NCBI GenBank assembly: GCA_020634895.1
Contig: JACKAV010000008.1
Span: 1 to 64,000 of the forward strand
DNA: 64,000 nucleotides
Source: Anaerolineales bacterium
GTDB lineage: Bacteria; Chloroflexota; Anaerolineae; Anaerolineales; Villigracilaceae
Direction: 5' to 3'
Shown here: piece after piece, positions 6,004 through 14,679 of the stretch
Numbering within the stretch: position 1 is the stretch's first letter
Layout of the letters: each line of letters starts with the position of its first letter
Program-made: the position numbers and the translations under genes
The notes under the pieces: model-generated
Told to the model about the DNA's origin: nothing
The model's input: the letters and a program-made list of their open reading frames with translations, nothing else
Databases searched by the model: none

Positions 6004-6849
6004 TCACTGTTTACCGGCAATAATTCCGATCCATTCGCCATCTGGAGAATATGGCGTCCCTGTCAGGTCACCCCATAAACTCTCGACAGAAAAGCCGCCC
6101 TGCTCCAATTCCTTGGTAATGGTTTCAGGTGTGTAATCCTGAAACCAATTTCGGTAGACGGAAACTTTTCCGCTTCCTTCTATGACTGTGTACTGATCGA
6201 GCCAAATTGATTGCTCCGGGTAATCGAACCCTTCCTCCAGTACAAGGTGTGGACCCGGTTTCCAGAATCCGCTTTCGACTGCATACCAGCTATTTTTATT
6301 GCCATGCTTTTTACGATGTTCACGTGTGGTGACATCAAATATAAACTTTCCCCCAGGTTTGAGCACGCGAGTCACGTTCTTCAAGAGGGTTGAGCGTTGC
6401 TGCGGATTGAGCGGACAGAAATCCCCATAGATCAAAAGAACCGCATCGTACAGTTTTTCAACTTCCAATTCGATGTAGTTTTGATGGCGGTAATCGATAT
6501 TTAAGCTGTGTTCATGAGCGTAATGTTTGGCATATTCAATGGAATTGAGCGAATAATCCATGCCTGTGACTTGCAAGCCAGCACATGCAAAGCGAGAGGC
6601 GTACAAGCCCGGTCCGCAGCCTAGATCCAAAAGTGCATCATTGGGTTTCAAGGCAAGCGTATCAATAATCCATTGGACAGTGCGATCTATGGTCTCAGGT
6701 TTGCGGCTGGCGGCATCAATGTCTGGATTGAGATGCACCTTCAGCATTTGCGACGATATGTGCGGATCATTCCAGAATAGCGGCTCTCCCGGCGTGAAGG
6801 GAGCAGGCTTTTGTTGAAGTTGTAGGATGTGGGGAAGGATATTGTTCAT
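6004..6849 (-). CDS. Class I SAM-dependent methyltransferase
   Basis: 281 residues with a Rossmann-fold methyltransferase core: motif I LLDLGCGPGLYASRFA (about 97-112), motif II acidic MDYS, and the motif IV/V region YDAVLLIYGDFCPL followed by LKPGGKFIFDV. The first ~80 residues are an N-terminal extension with YWND-like start of a substrate-recognition segment. The C-terminus (EQGGFSVESLWGDL) fits small-molecule methyltransferases. The substrate is unknown. It stands alone between the mobile-element scar and another degenerate patch. Confidence 0.85.
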   Translation of the reverse strand: MNNILPHILQLQQKPAPFTPGEPLFWNDPHISSQMLKVHLNPDIDAASRKPETIDRTVQWIIDTLALKPNDALLDLGCGPGLYASRFACAGLQVTGMDYSLNSIEYAKHYAHEHSLNIDYRHQNYIELEVEKLYDAVLLIYGDFCPLNPQQRSTLLKNVTRVLKPGGKFIFDVTTREHRKKHGNKNSWYAVESGFWKPGPHLVLEEGFDYPEQSIWLDQYTVIEGSGKVSVYRNWFQDYTPETITKELEQGGFSVESLWGDLTGTPYSPDGEWIGIIAGKQ

Positions 6850-6929
6850 GCGAATTGGGATGTTTTTGATGCAAAGAGGCTTTCAAAAAAAGATTTTTTA
6901 TGAACCTTAATCTTCTTGATCTTCATTAT

Positions 6930-7088
6930 TTAGAAACTGCCATGTAAAAGCACGACAGACCTTTCCTCGTCAATTTTCATTTTTTCCATGACCCGAAGCG
7001 GATGGAGAATGTACTCCCTGCCTGCTTTATCTATTTTTCCTGCATAGGCGTGTAGTGCAATAGTTAGAGATTTTTCGATTAATTTCAT
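6930..7088 (-). pseudogene. Truncated RelA/SpoT-type HD domain fragment
   Basis: A 52-residue frame, MKLIEKSLTIALHAYAGK ... KAGREYILHPLRVMEKM ... VLLHGSF, matches the first ~50 residues of (p)ppGpp-hydrolase-type HD proteins (pattern: A-H-x-G-Q-x-D-K-A-G-x-P-Y-I-x-H-P-L-R-V ... L-L-H-D). It stops exactly where the conserved HD of LLHD should be, so the Asp and the rest of the catalytic core are missing. It is too short to be active. I judge it a remnant rather than a functional microprotein. Confidence 0.65.
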
Positions 7089-7135
7089 GAGATTTTCAAT
7101 TCCAGTGGTGATAAGTTTTGGGAAACACCCAATTT

Positions 7136-7468
7136 TTATTCAACCCACTCTAAGCCATCGTAGTAACGAGTGCCGCGATGTCCCTCTCGTGGGTACGGTT
7201 TCCTTAACTTTTGCCCGGGCGTCTTTACAAAGATCAAGCTGCGTGGCTTGCCTGAATCTGGATTAATGGATCCAGGTTCAATACGCACGATCTGACAACG
7301 CCCAACAACCATATCCTGCCAAATGGTGTAGACGTAGTCACCGATACCTAAACGAGACGGTTTGCCTGCCATGTGAAATTCAAATTCCCCTGCTGTTCCA
7401 TCGTATAAAACATTGACGGATTCGATGCCTTCTTTTTGTGGGATTGTTTTAGTGATGCCAAAGCTCAT
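7136..7468 (-). CDS. Hypothetical small protein, possibly PUA/EVE-like fold
   Basis: 110 residues with mostly beta-strand character: GEFEFHMAGKPSRLGIGD, YVYTIWQDMVVGRCQIVRI, then a basic C-terminus with PYPREGHRGTRYYDG. The run GDYVYTIW...GRCQIVRIEPG resembles the ligand-binding core of ASCH/EVE/PUA-like proteins, but the match is only by eye. RBS aaggaa precedes ATG 7468. The promoter box shared with the gene at the left window edge lies 44 bases upstream. Confidence 0.6.
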   Translation of the reverse strand: MSFGITKTIPQKEGIESVNVLYDGTAGEFEFHMAGKPSRLGIGDYVYTIWQDMVVGRCQIVRIEPGSINPDSGKPRSLIFVKTPGQKLRKPYPREGHRGTRYYDGLEWVE

Positions 7469-7511
7469 GTTTTCGCTTCCTTCAAGGCTTCTTTTACTTA
7501 CGAGTACTAAA

Positions 7512-7548
7512 ATGAATTATATCTTGTCTGTTGAATGGAATCCATTCA
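7512..7548. promoter_or_regulatory. Promoter-like 19-bp box copy 2 plus adjoining palindrome
   Basis: 7512-7530 repeats the box at 352-370 exactly, with TATAAT on the minus strand at 7521-7516 upstream of the gene ending at 7468. Directly beside it, tgaatgga-a-tccattca (7532-7548) is a perfect palindrome where the -35 region would be, fitting an operator for a dimeric regulator. Confidence 0.5.
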
Positions 7549-7688
7549 TAAGAATTTATAGTTTGTTATCTAATTCATGAATTTTGCGACGGTTCTTAGC
7601 TAAATGTGTTTTTCACAATAGGGGGAATGTAATTAATTCAAATGTGAATATCCTGTGCTGCCCAACCCATGCTAGAATTTCAGGCGAA

Positions 7689-10073
7689 ATGGATAATGAT
7701 GCAACCTCTCCGATCGATATAAATCCGCCGCATAACGTGTCTGTCCGGAGCCTGGTGGAATTTGTGTTGCAATCGGGGGACTTGTCCGCGGGCGGGTTTC
7801 AAAGGCGGGACCGCGCCCAACTCGGAACTCAGGGACATAAGCGCGTGCAGCGCTCCCGACCTGAAGGGTATGAAGCTGAAGTCGAGATTATCCACCAGGT
7901 CGAAGGCAGTGATCCGCCTTTAGTGGTACGGGGACGAATCGATGGTTTATATGCCGGCACTGATCCAGTCATCATCGAAGAGATCAAAACAACCACACTA
8001 AGTTTGGCTCTGGTGAGTGAGGATCACAATCCGCTGCATTGGGCACAGGCACAATGCTATGCCTACATGTATGCCCGGCAGCATCATCTAAACGAGATTA
8101 TCATCCATCTGACCTACTATCAATTGGACAGCCGGGAGGAAAAGACCTTCAAGCGTCGTTTTTTGTGGGCTGATCTGGAAACTTTCTTTTCTAATTTGAC
8201 CACTCGTTATTTGGACTGGTTTCGAAAGGTCCAAGCATGGCAAACCCGGCGCGACCAATCCATTGCTGGACTCGAATTTCCTTATGAAGAGTATCGTTCG
8301 GGTCAGCGGGATATGGCTGTCATGGTTTACAGAACCATTCGTGAGAAAGAACGTGCCTATATTCAATCACCTACGGGTGTTGGAAAGACGATTGCGACCC
8401 TGTTTCCATCCGTCAAAGCTCTTGGGCAAGGATTGGCTGAAAAGATCTTTTATCTGACCGCCAAAACATCAGGTCGGCTGGTTGCAGAAAAGGCACTGGA
8501 TGATATGCGTCAGTCGAATCTGTATTTTCGAAGCGTGACGCTAACTGCCAGAGAGAAGATATGTTTTTGTCCACCGGTCAACTGCGACCCGGAAGTTTGC
8601 ATCTTCGCCCGTGGTTATTTTGACAAAGTAAAAGATGCGCTGGAGGAACTTGACCGGCATCAGGTTTTTACCCGCCCGGTCATCGAAGAACTCGCTCGAA
8701 AGTATGAGATATGTCCTTTTGAATTTTCTTTGGACCTGGCTTTATGGGTGGATTGCATCATCTGCGATTACAACTACGTCTTTGATCCGCGCGTCTATCT
8801 CCACCGTTTTTTTGACCTCACCATTGAGCCGTATATTTTCCTCGTTGACGAAGCGCATAATTTGCCGGATCGAGCCAGAGCCATGTATTCGGCGGAACTG
8901 GATAAGTCAACAGTGCTGCAACTCCAACGTGTGTTAAAGCCGCACGTGCCGAGGCTGGCAAAGGAGCTGGCTGAGATCAATAAGATACTACTGGAGAAAC
9001 GCAAAGCCTGTCAGGCGGAAGACACAGGTGCGTTGATCGAGCATGAACTACCCGAAAAGTTGCTCAAAGCGATCCGGGAGTTCAGCAATAAGGCGGAAGA
9101 CTGGCTGGTCGTAAATCAAACTGCTGCGGAATTCCGGCAGGAGTTATTGGAATTTTATTTCCTATGCAGTAACTACCTTCGTACTGCCGAATATTTTGAT
9201 ACCTTCTATGTCTCCTATTTTGAGAGGCGAGGACAATCTGACCTTAAAGCAAAATTATTTTGCCTGGACCCGGCACCTATGTTGACGGTCCCGTTGGAAC
9301 GCAGCCGAGCAACCGTCTTTTTCTCGGCGACGCTTCTTCCAATGGATTACTTCATGAAACTTTTGACGGGACAGACGGATCATCCCAGGCGGATTTTTGA
9401 ATCCCCCTTTCCGCAGGAGAATGTCTCGCTGTTGGTACACAACAAAATATCCACCAAGTATGCGCAACGGGCAGACTCCTATGTCGCCATTGCGGAGACA
9501 GTCGAAGCAACCCTCAATACCCGTGTGGGGAATTATCTGGTTTACTTCCCATCATATGTATACCTGAATGAAGTGGCAGAGCGACTCAAAGGAAGACTGC
9601 CGGAAGGGCAGCTTCTGGTTCAGGAGCGTGGAATGACGGAAGAAGCGCGCGATGAGTTTCTGGCTCAGTTTTCTTCTTCCAACGAGAAAACGCTGGTGGG
9701 GTTTGCTGTGATGGGCGGTGTCTTTGGAGAGGGAATCGACCTGGTTGGAGAACGATTGATCGGCGTTGTGATCGTTGGCGTGGGGTTGCCTCAATTGGGC
9801 TTGGAAAGGGATCTGATCAAGGAATATTTTGATTCCCGATCAGGCAGTGGGTTTGCCTATGCTTACCAATATCCGGGTTTCAACCGGGTATTACAGGCAA
9901 CCGGTCGGGTTATTCGCACGGATACTGATCGGGGAATCATTGTCTTGATCGATGAACGTTTTACCCATTCCCACTACCGCAATTTATTCCCTTCGCATTG
10001 GAAGGGCTATCAGGTTGTAAAAGACGCTCGCGAATTGGAAGGGAAACTAAACCACTTTTGGTCGCAGAAGTAA
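7689..10073 (+). CDS. PD-(D/E)XK nuclease fused to XPD/DinG-family DNA helicase
   Basis: About 794 residues from ATG 7689; the 35 upstream codons to 7584 look non-coding. N-terminal ~200 residues are a Cas4/RecB-like nuclease: GRIDGL (Asp85), IIEEIKT (Glu-x-Lys at 98-100) and HWAQAQCYAYMYA (Q-x3-Y). Next comes a superfamily 2 helicase: Walker A PTGVGKT (~228-234), Fe-S cluster cysteines in ICFCPPVNCDPEVC and YEICPF, Walker B-like VDEAH, and motifs V/VI GEGIDL and QATGRVIR. The Fe-S and DEAH signatures place it with DinG/XPD 5'-3' helicases that act on repair or replication intermediates; the nuclease could trim the unwound strand. It stands alone. Confidence 0.9.
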   Translation: MDNDATSPIDINPPHNVSVRSLVEFVLQSGDLSAGGFQRRDRAQLGTQGHKRVQRSRPEGYEAEVEIIHQVEGSDPPLVVRGRIDGLYAGTDPVIIEEIKTTTLSLALVSEDHNPLHWAQAQCYAYMYARQHHLNEIIIHLTYYQLDSREEKTFKRRFLWADLETFFSNLTTRYLDWFRKVQAWQTRRDQSIAGLEFPYEEYRSGQRDMAVMVYRTIREKERAYIQSPTGVGKTIATLFPSVKALGQGLAEKIFYLTAKTSGRLVAEKALDDMRQSNLYFRSVTLTAREKICFCPPVNCDPEVCIFARGYFDKVKDALEELDRHQVFTRPVIEELARKYEICPFEFSLDLALWVDCIICDYNYVFDPRVYLHRFFDLTIEPYIFLVDEAHNLPDRARAMYSAELDKSTVLQLQRVLKPHVPRLAKELAEINKILLEKRKACQAEDTGALIEHELPEKLLKAIREFSNKAEDWLVVNQTAAEFRQELLEFYFLCSNYLRTAEYFDTFYVSYFERRGQSDLKAKLFCLDPAPMLTVPLERSRATVFFSATLLPMDYFMKLLTGQTDHPRRIFESPFPQENVSLLVHNKISTKYAQRADSYVAIAETVEATLNTRVGNYLVYFPSYVYLNEVAERLKGRLPEGQLLVQERGMTEEARDEFLAQFSSSNEKTLVGFAVMGGVFGEGIDLVGERLIGVVIVGVGLPQLGLERDLIKEYFDSRSGSGFAYAYQYPGFNRVLQATGRVIRTDTDRGIIVLIDERFTHSHYRNLFPSHWKGYQVVKDARELEGKLNHFWSQK

Positions 10074-10144
10074 TTTGTAATTATTTCTTTATTTCGCGCT
10101 CATCGTCTGCGAACCGGAAAGATTGTTCCTCTTGGCGTGTTTTG

Positions 10145-10612
10145 TTATTCCGTTCCGCCCAAATAATCTTTCCAGATTCCGGGGGTTGAATCGGGGATGG
10201 GTAACGCACCTACGGCTTTCTCGTAAAATTCCTGTGGTCCTGCCCAGCCGATTATTGCGTAGCCGTAGCCTTTGGTTTTCATCTCATGCAAACACATTAG
10301 TAGTAACGCTTTTCCAATCCCTTTGCCTTGAGAAGCTTCCAATACACCTGTCGGACCAAAATAGCCCAATGGAGAAGAATCGTAACAAGCGAAGCCGACC
10401 AGCTCTTTATCTTGTTGTGCGATAAAACAGGAAATGGGTGAACGGGAAAACGTTATATCGATTTCGCTTGCCCAACCTTCCTCAAAATTTTCGCGTACCC
10501 AGTTCACGATAAGCGTTTTTTCTGCTCCCAATGGTTTGCGGATTATTATTTCAGGCGCGGTTGTTGGCGTAAATTCGGGTAGATCGTAGAGTTTAACGAG
10601 CATATCTGTCAT
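10145..10612 (-). CDS. GNAT family N-acetyltransferase
   Basis: 155 residues; acetyl-CoA loop in GVLEASQGKGIGKALLL (Q/R-x-x-G-x-G/A) and the beta-bulge strand LVGFACYDSS. The N-terminal segment (EFTPTTAPEIIIRKPLGAEK) and C-terminal YYEKAVGA-like helix (EFYEKAVGALPIPDS) fit the fold. The acceptor substrate is unknown. It is followed by the C39-like protein on the same strand. Confidence 0.85.
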   Translation of the reverse strand: MTDMLVKLYDLPEFTPTTAPEIIIRKPLGAEKTLIVNWVRENFEEGWASEIDITFSRSPISCFIAQQDKELVGFACYDSSPLGYFGPTGVLEASQGKGIGKALLLMCLHEMKTKGYGYAIIGWAGPQEFYEKAVGALPIPDSTPGIWKDYLGGTE

Positions 10613-10639
10613 GTGGTTTCCTGGAGCGTATTGGGGTTT

Positions 10640-12031
10640 CTAGGCTTTATCTACCAAAAGTCCGATGCCGAATTGACCGACGGATTGGATAAACCAATCG
10701 TAAGTATATACCTCTTCACGGTTGCGGAAGGGGTTGTAGATCCGCACCCAGCCGTTGTTGCCTACGGGAATCAAATCTTCCAGCACGATCCAATGGCGCG
10801 TGGTTGAACTATTGGATACTGTTCCAGATAATTTGCCATTGGATTTGAAAATGGCAACACCCCAAAATACTTTTTTACCTTCTTCTAAAAGTTTTAATAA
10901 TCGCACTGGAGAGACGGGAGTTATGCTGGGCGTATAGCGGAATTCCTCATGGGGAAGGTTGAACAGCGAAAGCATGGACTTGATATCCCCAAGACCGGTG
11001 GGGAGGTTGTTGCGGATGATCTTTTCTGCATCTGCATACGAATCTTTCCATTGATTGAGAAATGGGATGATGTCCACACCTGCCAGCGTTGCCGCACAGA
11101 ACTCTCCACATAAATTGTGATGTATCTTGTGGATACCCAAAACGTTGAAAATATCAATGTATTGATACGCGGCTCTTTTGGCAGCGATTGCATCTTCGAT
11201 CTCCTGGTCAGCGGGATGACGGAGAATGGGCTTGGTAAGGTCGAATTGGGTTTCCTGGTTTGCGGCAATGGTGGTGTCGGTCGATTCGGTTGGGAAGATA
11301 TAAGGTTCGATCAGGTCGGCTTTGTACCAGCCGTTAAGCATTCTTCCTGACTTTAACATGCTGACTTCATACCAAAGCTTGTATTTCGTTTCCTGGTCGT
11401 TTCGTTGAACCTTCCCGGTCCACCGCATGATGTCGTTTACATTTGCCCAGCCAAGTCCGTTTTTTTGAGTCGAAGGTTCAGGGTAAATCTGTTCTGCGCG
11501 GACGGTCCAGACGTCCCGTCCGCCTTGAACCGCCGCCAGCCATTCATCTACGTTCGCGTCTTCTTCTCTTCCTTCATCCCGAATTTTTGCAAGCCATGTC
11601 TCCCATTTGTCCTGATGGGACTGGAAGAAGTTGCGAATACTATCCTTGATGGACTGCTGTTCACCGGCGCTGATTTTTCCCCAGCGAACCTGTGGAATCC
11701 AATCCGGTTTTTCCAATCCGGGGGCATCTTTCCACGCCAAAGTATCTTTTGTTTTCGCTGAGGCAAACAGAGATGCGTACGATTCCTTATTCGCAAGCAT
11801 GACAGATGAAAATATATCCGTCCCGTTTGGTGGCGGGAAGGCGAGCGCCTCGCGCTGCGCCCAGCCAGGAATGGCATGAGTCGATTGCACTTCTTTCACG
11901 TGAAGCCAATTGCCCTGGTCTTCAAGTATCTCAACTGGAGTGCCTGCTCCCAATGATTCTGAAATTTGCGCATTCGCGGCGGGAGTTTTGTGGAGTTGTG
12001 TGGTGGCTCGTATTCTGGCGGTATCCGTCAT
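10640..12031 (-). CDS. SH3-domain protein with C39-like cysteine peptidase domain
   Basis: From ATG 12031 (MTDTARIRATTQLHKTP, RBS aaagga) the product is 463 residues. Residues ~5-60 form a bacterial SH3-type module (ARIRATTQLH ... GAGTPVEILEDQGNWLHVKE). A middle region of unknown fold follows. The C-terminal ~170 residues hold a papain-like C39_2 domain with NLCGEFCAATLAG (Cys) and TTRHWIVLEDL (His), followed by an Asn-Pro motif IYNPFR. No signal peptide is visible, so it may be cytoplasmic or exported by a non-classical route. It may cleave or bind a peptide substrate; the target is unknown. Confidence 0.75.
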   Translation of the reverse strand: MTDTARIRATTQLHKTPAANAQISESLGAGTPVEILEDQGNWLHVKEVQSTHAIPGWAQREALAFPPPNGTDIFSSVMLANKESYASLFASAKTKDTLAWKDAPGLEKPDWIPQVRWGKISAGEQQSIKDSIRNFFQSHQDKWETWLAKIRDEGREEDANVDEWLAAVQGGRDVWTVRAEQIYPEPSTQKNGLGWANVNDIMRWTGKVQRNDQETKYKLWYEVSMLKSGRMLNGWYKADLIEPYIFPTESTDTTIAANQETQFDLTKPILRHPADQEIEDAIAAKRAAYQYIDIFNVLGIHKIHHNLCGEFCAATLAGVDIIPFLNQWKDSYADAEKIIRNNLPTGLGDIKSMLSLFNLPHEEFRYTPSITPVSPVRLLKLLEEGKKVFWGVAIFKSNGKLSGTVSNSSTTRHWIVLEDLIPVGNNGWVRIYNPFRNREEVYTYDWFIQSVGQFGIGLLVDKA

Positions 12032-12129
12032 GATAAATCCTTTCTTGAAAGACCAATAAGTCGGCAATTCTTAAAAATAGAATAGCATTTATTGATTCGT
12101 ATTACAAGAAAAGATTATTTTTCAAACGC

Positions 12130-12927
12130 CTACAAAATGGTGAATGCATGGATCGCACTGATCGCTGAGATCAAAAATATAAAGGCTCCAAACCATTTGC
12201 TCAATCTTTGCGCGTTCAAGCGGATTGACAAACGGCTGCCGATCTGTCCTCCGATGAAAACGGGAATTGCCAGGATCAATGCCGACTGCCAGTCAAAATG
12301 TCCCATGCTGACATGCCCAAGCAAACCGGCTGTGGCAGTCAGCCCGACCATGAATGCGCTGGAGCCGATGGCAATGGGAAGGGGAATGCCAAATAGCAAG
12401 ACCATCAGCGGGACTTTCAAAGCGCCTCCGCCGATGCCCACCATGCTGGTAAGCAAACCGACGGCAGCCATGAATGGAATGACCAGACGAAGGTCCAATT
12501 TATAGGATTCTTCGTTAAACATGCGGTGCCAGACCCAACGAGAAGGGCGGGCATTGGACATATGTTGTACATTCGTATTCGGCGGGCGAAGCATGAACCA
12601 GGCTGCAATCCCAAGCAAAATGGAGAGAAGCAGCCCGAGGGTCCGGGCTGAGGCGTAGTGTGAGAGGATACCTCCAAGGAAGGCGCCCAAGGTCGTTGGG
12701 ACTTCCATTGCGAGAGCCAATCCCCAATCCACTTTATGCGCTTTGCGAAAAACAAGTGTGGAAGAGAAAGATGTGATCAAGATCAAGAACAGGCTTGTGG
12801 ACGCTGCGTTGTTGAAGTTGATGCCGTTCCAAATTTGTAATGGGGTGTATAGTACGCCGCCGCCCTGCCCGAATAGTGAGGCAAGGAAGGAGGCGATGAG
12901 CAGCGATATATCTTCAACAGGGTTCAT
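12130..12927 (-). CDS. TauE/SafE-family sulfite/anion exporter
   Basis: 265 residues with about eight transmembrane helices in two halves; conserved Gly/Pro pattern of the family is seen in FLASLFGQGGGVLYTPLQI near the N-terminus and MVGIGGGALKVPLMVLLFG in the second repeat. Family members export sulfite, sulfonate-derived or related organic anions. Its ATG overlaps the stop of the upstream 6-phosphogluconate dehydrogenase gene in an ATGA, so the two are co-translated, although no shared pathway is obvious. Confidence 0.88.
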   Translation of the reverse strand: MNPVEDISLLIASFLASLFGQGGGVLYTPLQIWNGINFNNAASTSLFLILITSFSSTLVFRKAHKVDWGLALAMEVPTTLGAFLGGILSHYASARTLGLLLSILLGIAAWFMLRPPNTNVQHMSNARPSRWVWHRMFNEESYKLDLRLVIPFMAAVGLLTSMVGIGGGALKVPLMVLLFGIPLPIAIGSSAFMVGLTATAGLLGHVSMGHFDWQSALILAIPVFIGGQIGSRLSIRLNAQRLSKWFGAFIFLISAISAIHAFTIL

Positions 12928-13943
12928 GCTTTTTTCTCGTGATGACCGCCGAACTCATAGCGCAATGCCGACATTAATTTTTCTGCGAACTCATCTTGTC
13001 CGCGCGAACTGAAACGCGCGAACAAAGCCGCGCTGATAACTGGAGCCGGAACCGCTTCTTCAACCGCCGCTAAAACTGTCCAACGACCTTCACCTGAATC
13101 GGAAATGTGTCCTTGGAAATTTTTCAAATGCGGATCTTCGAACAACGCTGCTGCGGTTAGGTCGAGCAGCCACGAACCGATCACACTTCCGCGCCGCCAG
13201 ACTTCAGCAACTTCTTTTAGATCGAAGTCGTATTGATAAAACTCGGGGTGACGCAGCGGCGTGGTTTCTGCATCCGCTTCATGTTCCCTGGTTCCTGCGT
13301 TTGCATGGTGAAGAATATTCAAGCCTTCTGCCAGCGCCGCCATCATGCCGTATTCGATGCCGTTGTGTACCATCTTGACGAAATGCCCGGCGCCATGCGG
13401 ACCGCAATGCAAATATCCGTTTTCTGCTGTGGAGGCGTGTGATCCGGACTCGCGACCGGGAGTACGCGAAGCGGCGTCCATGCCGGGAGCGAGCGCGGCA
13501 AAAATAGGATCGAGATACTCGACGATCTCCGCCTCGCCTCCGACCATTTGGCTGTATCCACGTTCCAAGCCCCAGACTCCGCCGCTGACTCCGACGTCCA
13601 CATAATGGACCTCGTACTTTTCCAACTCCACGGCGCGGCGGATGTCATCGTGGTAATACGAATTTCCGCCGTCAATGACAATATCTTCCGGCTTCAGAAG
13701 TTCCGCGAGTTCTTTCAACACCGGGTCAACGACTGCGGCGGGCAGCATCATCCACACCACGCGCGGCTCTTCCAATTCCGAAACGAATTCCTTAAGTGAA
13801 GTGGCTCCTGTTGCGCCCTGCTTTTCCATATCTTTAACAGCCTGTTCGCTGCGGTCATAAACTATGCAGGCATGTCCTGCGCGCATAAGCCGGGTTGCCA
13901 TATTTGCGCCCATGCGCCCTAATCCGATCATTCCAATTTGCAT
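12924..13943 (-). CDS. gnd: 6-phosphogluconate dehydrogenase, short decarboxylating type
   Basis: From ATG 13943 (RBS aaggag) 339 residues. NAD(P) Rossmann motif IGMIGLGRMGANMATRL at the N-terminus, substrate loop IDGGNSYYHDD, and GGVWGLERGYSQMVGG plus GHFVKMVHNGIEYG with the catalytic Lys. It oxidises and decarboxylates 6-phosphogluconate to ribulose-5-phosphate. The length (~340, not ~470) marks the GndA/YqeC-like short class, often NAD-dependent. Between the substrate loop and GHFVKMVHNG there is an extra Ser/Gly/His-rich loop (RTPGRESGSHASTAENG), unusual for the family. Confidence 0.92.
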   Translation of the reverse strand: MQIGMIGLGRMGANMATRLMRAGHACIVYDRSEQAVKDMEKQGATGATSLKEFVSELEEPRVVWMMLPAAVVDPVLKELAELLKPEDIVIDGGNSYYHDDIRRAVELEKYEVHYVDVGVSGGVWGLERGYSQMVGGEAEIVEYLDPIFAALAPGMDAASRTPGRESGSHASTAENGYLHCGPHGAGHFVKMVHNGIEYGMMAALAEGLNILHHANAGTREHEADAETTPLRHPEFYQYDFDLKEVAEVWRRGSVIGSWLLDLTAAALFEDPHLKNFQGHISDSGEGRWTVLAAVEEAVPAPVISAALFARFSSRGQDEFAEKLMSALRYEFGGHHEKKA

Positions 13944-13980
13944 GATTTTAAACTCCTTAAAACTTTTATTTTCTATGCGT

Positions 13981-14478
13981 TTATTTCTCCAAATCCTGCA
14001 TCCACCGTTCATTGTCCTCTGCTGCAACAGCCCGCTTTGCTTCGTGGAGAAGTGCATTTAATCCGCGCCTGCGCCTGAATGGAGCATTGGGCGGCAGATA
14101 GAAATCTGGTACGGCGGTTGGTTCGCTGTTTAGTGAGACATTGAAACAGGGTTTCCAGTGTTGGATGAGCAGCCTTTCGGATGCGTTCAAGTCGTTTTCA
14201 ACGCTCTTGAATTGCTCAGATTGCGAACTCACTAATTCGATCGTGAAGTTCATGGACTTGGGCCAGTTGCACCAAATAAAGCGTCCGACGATGGAATGTC
14301 CCTTAAAACCGCTGAGCAAATGTTCCCAGACGCGTGCAAAAGCAATATGTGACTGCCCGATGTAAAACGCTACGTTTTCGTCTCGAAAAAGGTAAAGATC
14401 CAGATTTTTCCATGCGGCAGGACATTGCTCGATGAGCAGGAAGCGTTTAAGTGAAATGGAAACGTTTTGTTCGGTCAT
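13981..14478 (-). CDS. GIY-YIG nuclease-like protein
   Basis: 165 residues. LYLFRDENVAFYIGQS corresponds to the GIY...YIG strands, followed by helix RVWEHL and, later, ERLLIQHWKPCFNVS, matching the E-x-x-L-I-x-x-x-x-P-x-x-N signature of GIY-YIG endonucleases. The canonical first motif is degenerate (LYLF), so activity is uncertain. It lies upstream of gnd on the same strand, 37 bases away. Repair or mobile homing-type roles are both possible. Confidence 0.7.
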   Translation of the reverse strand: MTEQNVSISLKRFLLIEQCPAAWKNLDLYLFRDENVAFYIGQSHIAFARVWEHLLSGFKGHSIVGRFIWCNWPKSMNFTIELVSSQSEQFKSVENDLNASERLLIQHWKPCFNVSLNSEPTAVPDFYLPPNAPFRRRRGLNALLHEAKRAVAAEDNERWMQDLEK

Positions 14479-14625
14479 GAGTGAATCGTGATTTCAGTAT
14501 ATGAAATAGTTTATATTTGCCGTTTTTATTGTACGACGGCTTTGTTCTGATTTCCATAATTTTTTAAAATATTGTTGATTGGTGGATGAGAAAATTCTTT
14601 CTGTGAACTTTTTTTTGTAAAAAAT

Positions 14626-14669
14626 AAAGAAGAGGTGAATTCTGTTATTTGAGAATTTACCTCTTCTTT
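14626..14669 (-). terminator. Terminator of the penicillin acylase gene
   Basis: Arms of 18 bp (14626-14643, 14652-14669) with one G-T pair, followed on the minus strand by ATTTTTTAC, 10 bases after the acylase stop. Confidence 0.85.
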
Positions 14670-14679
14670 GGATCCATAT

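Noticed and set aside
7532..7548. LexA box before the helicase gene
   Set aside because: The palindrome tgaatgga/tccattca does not match the known GAAC-N4-GTTC or CTG-N10-CAG types and is 140 bases from the helicase start.
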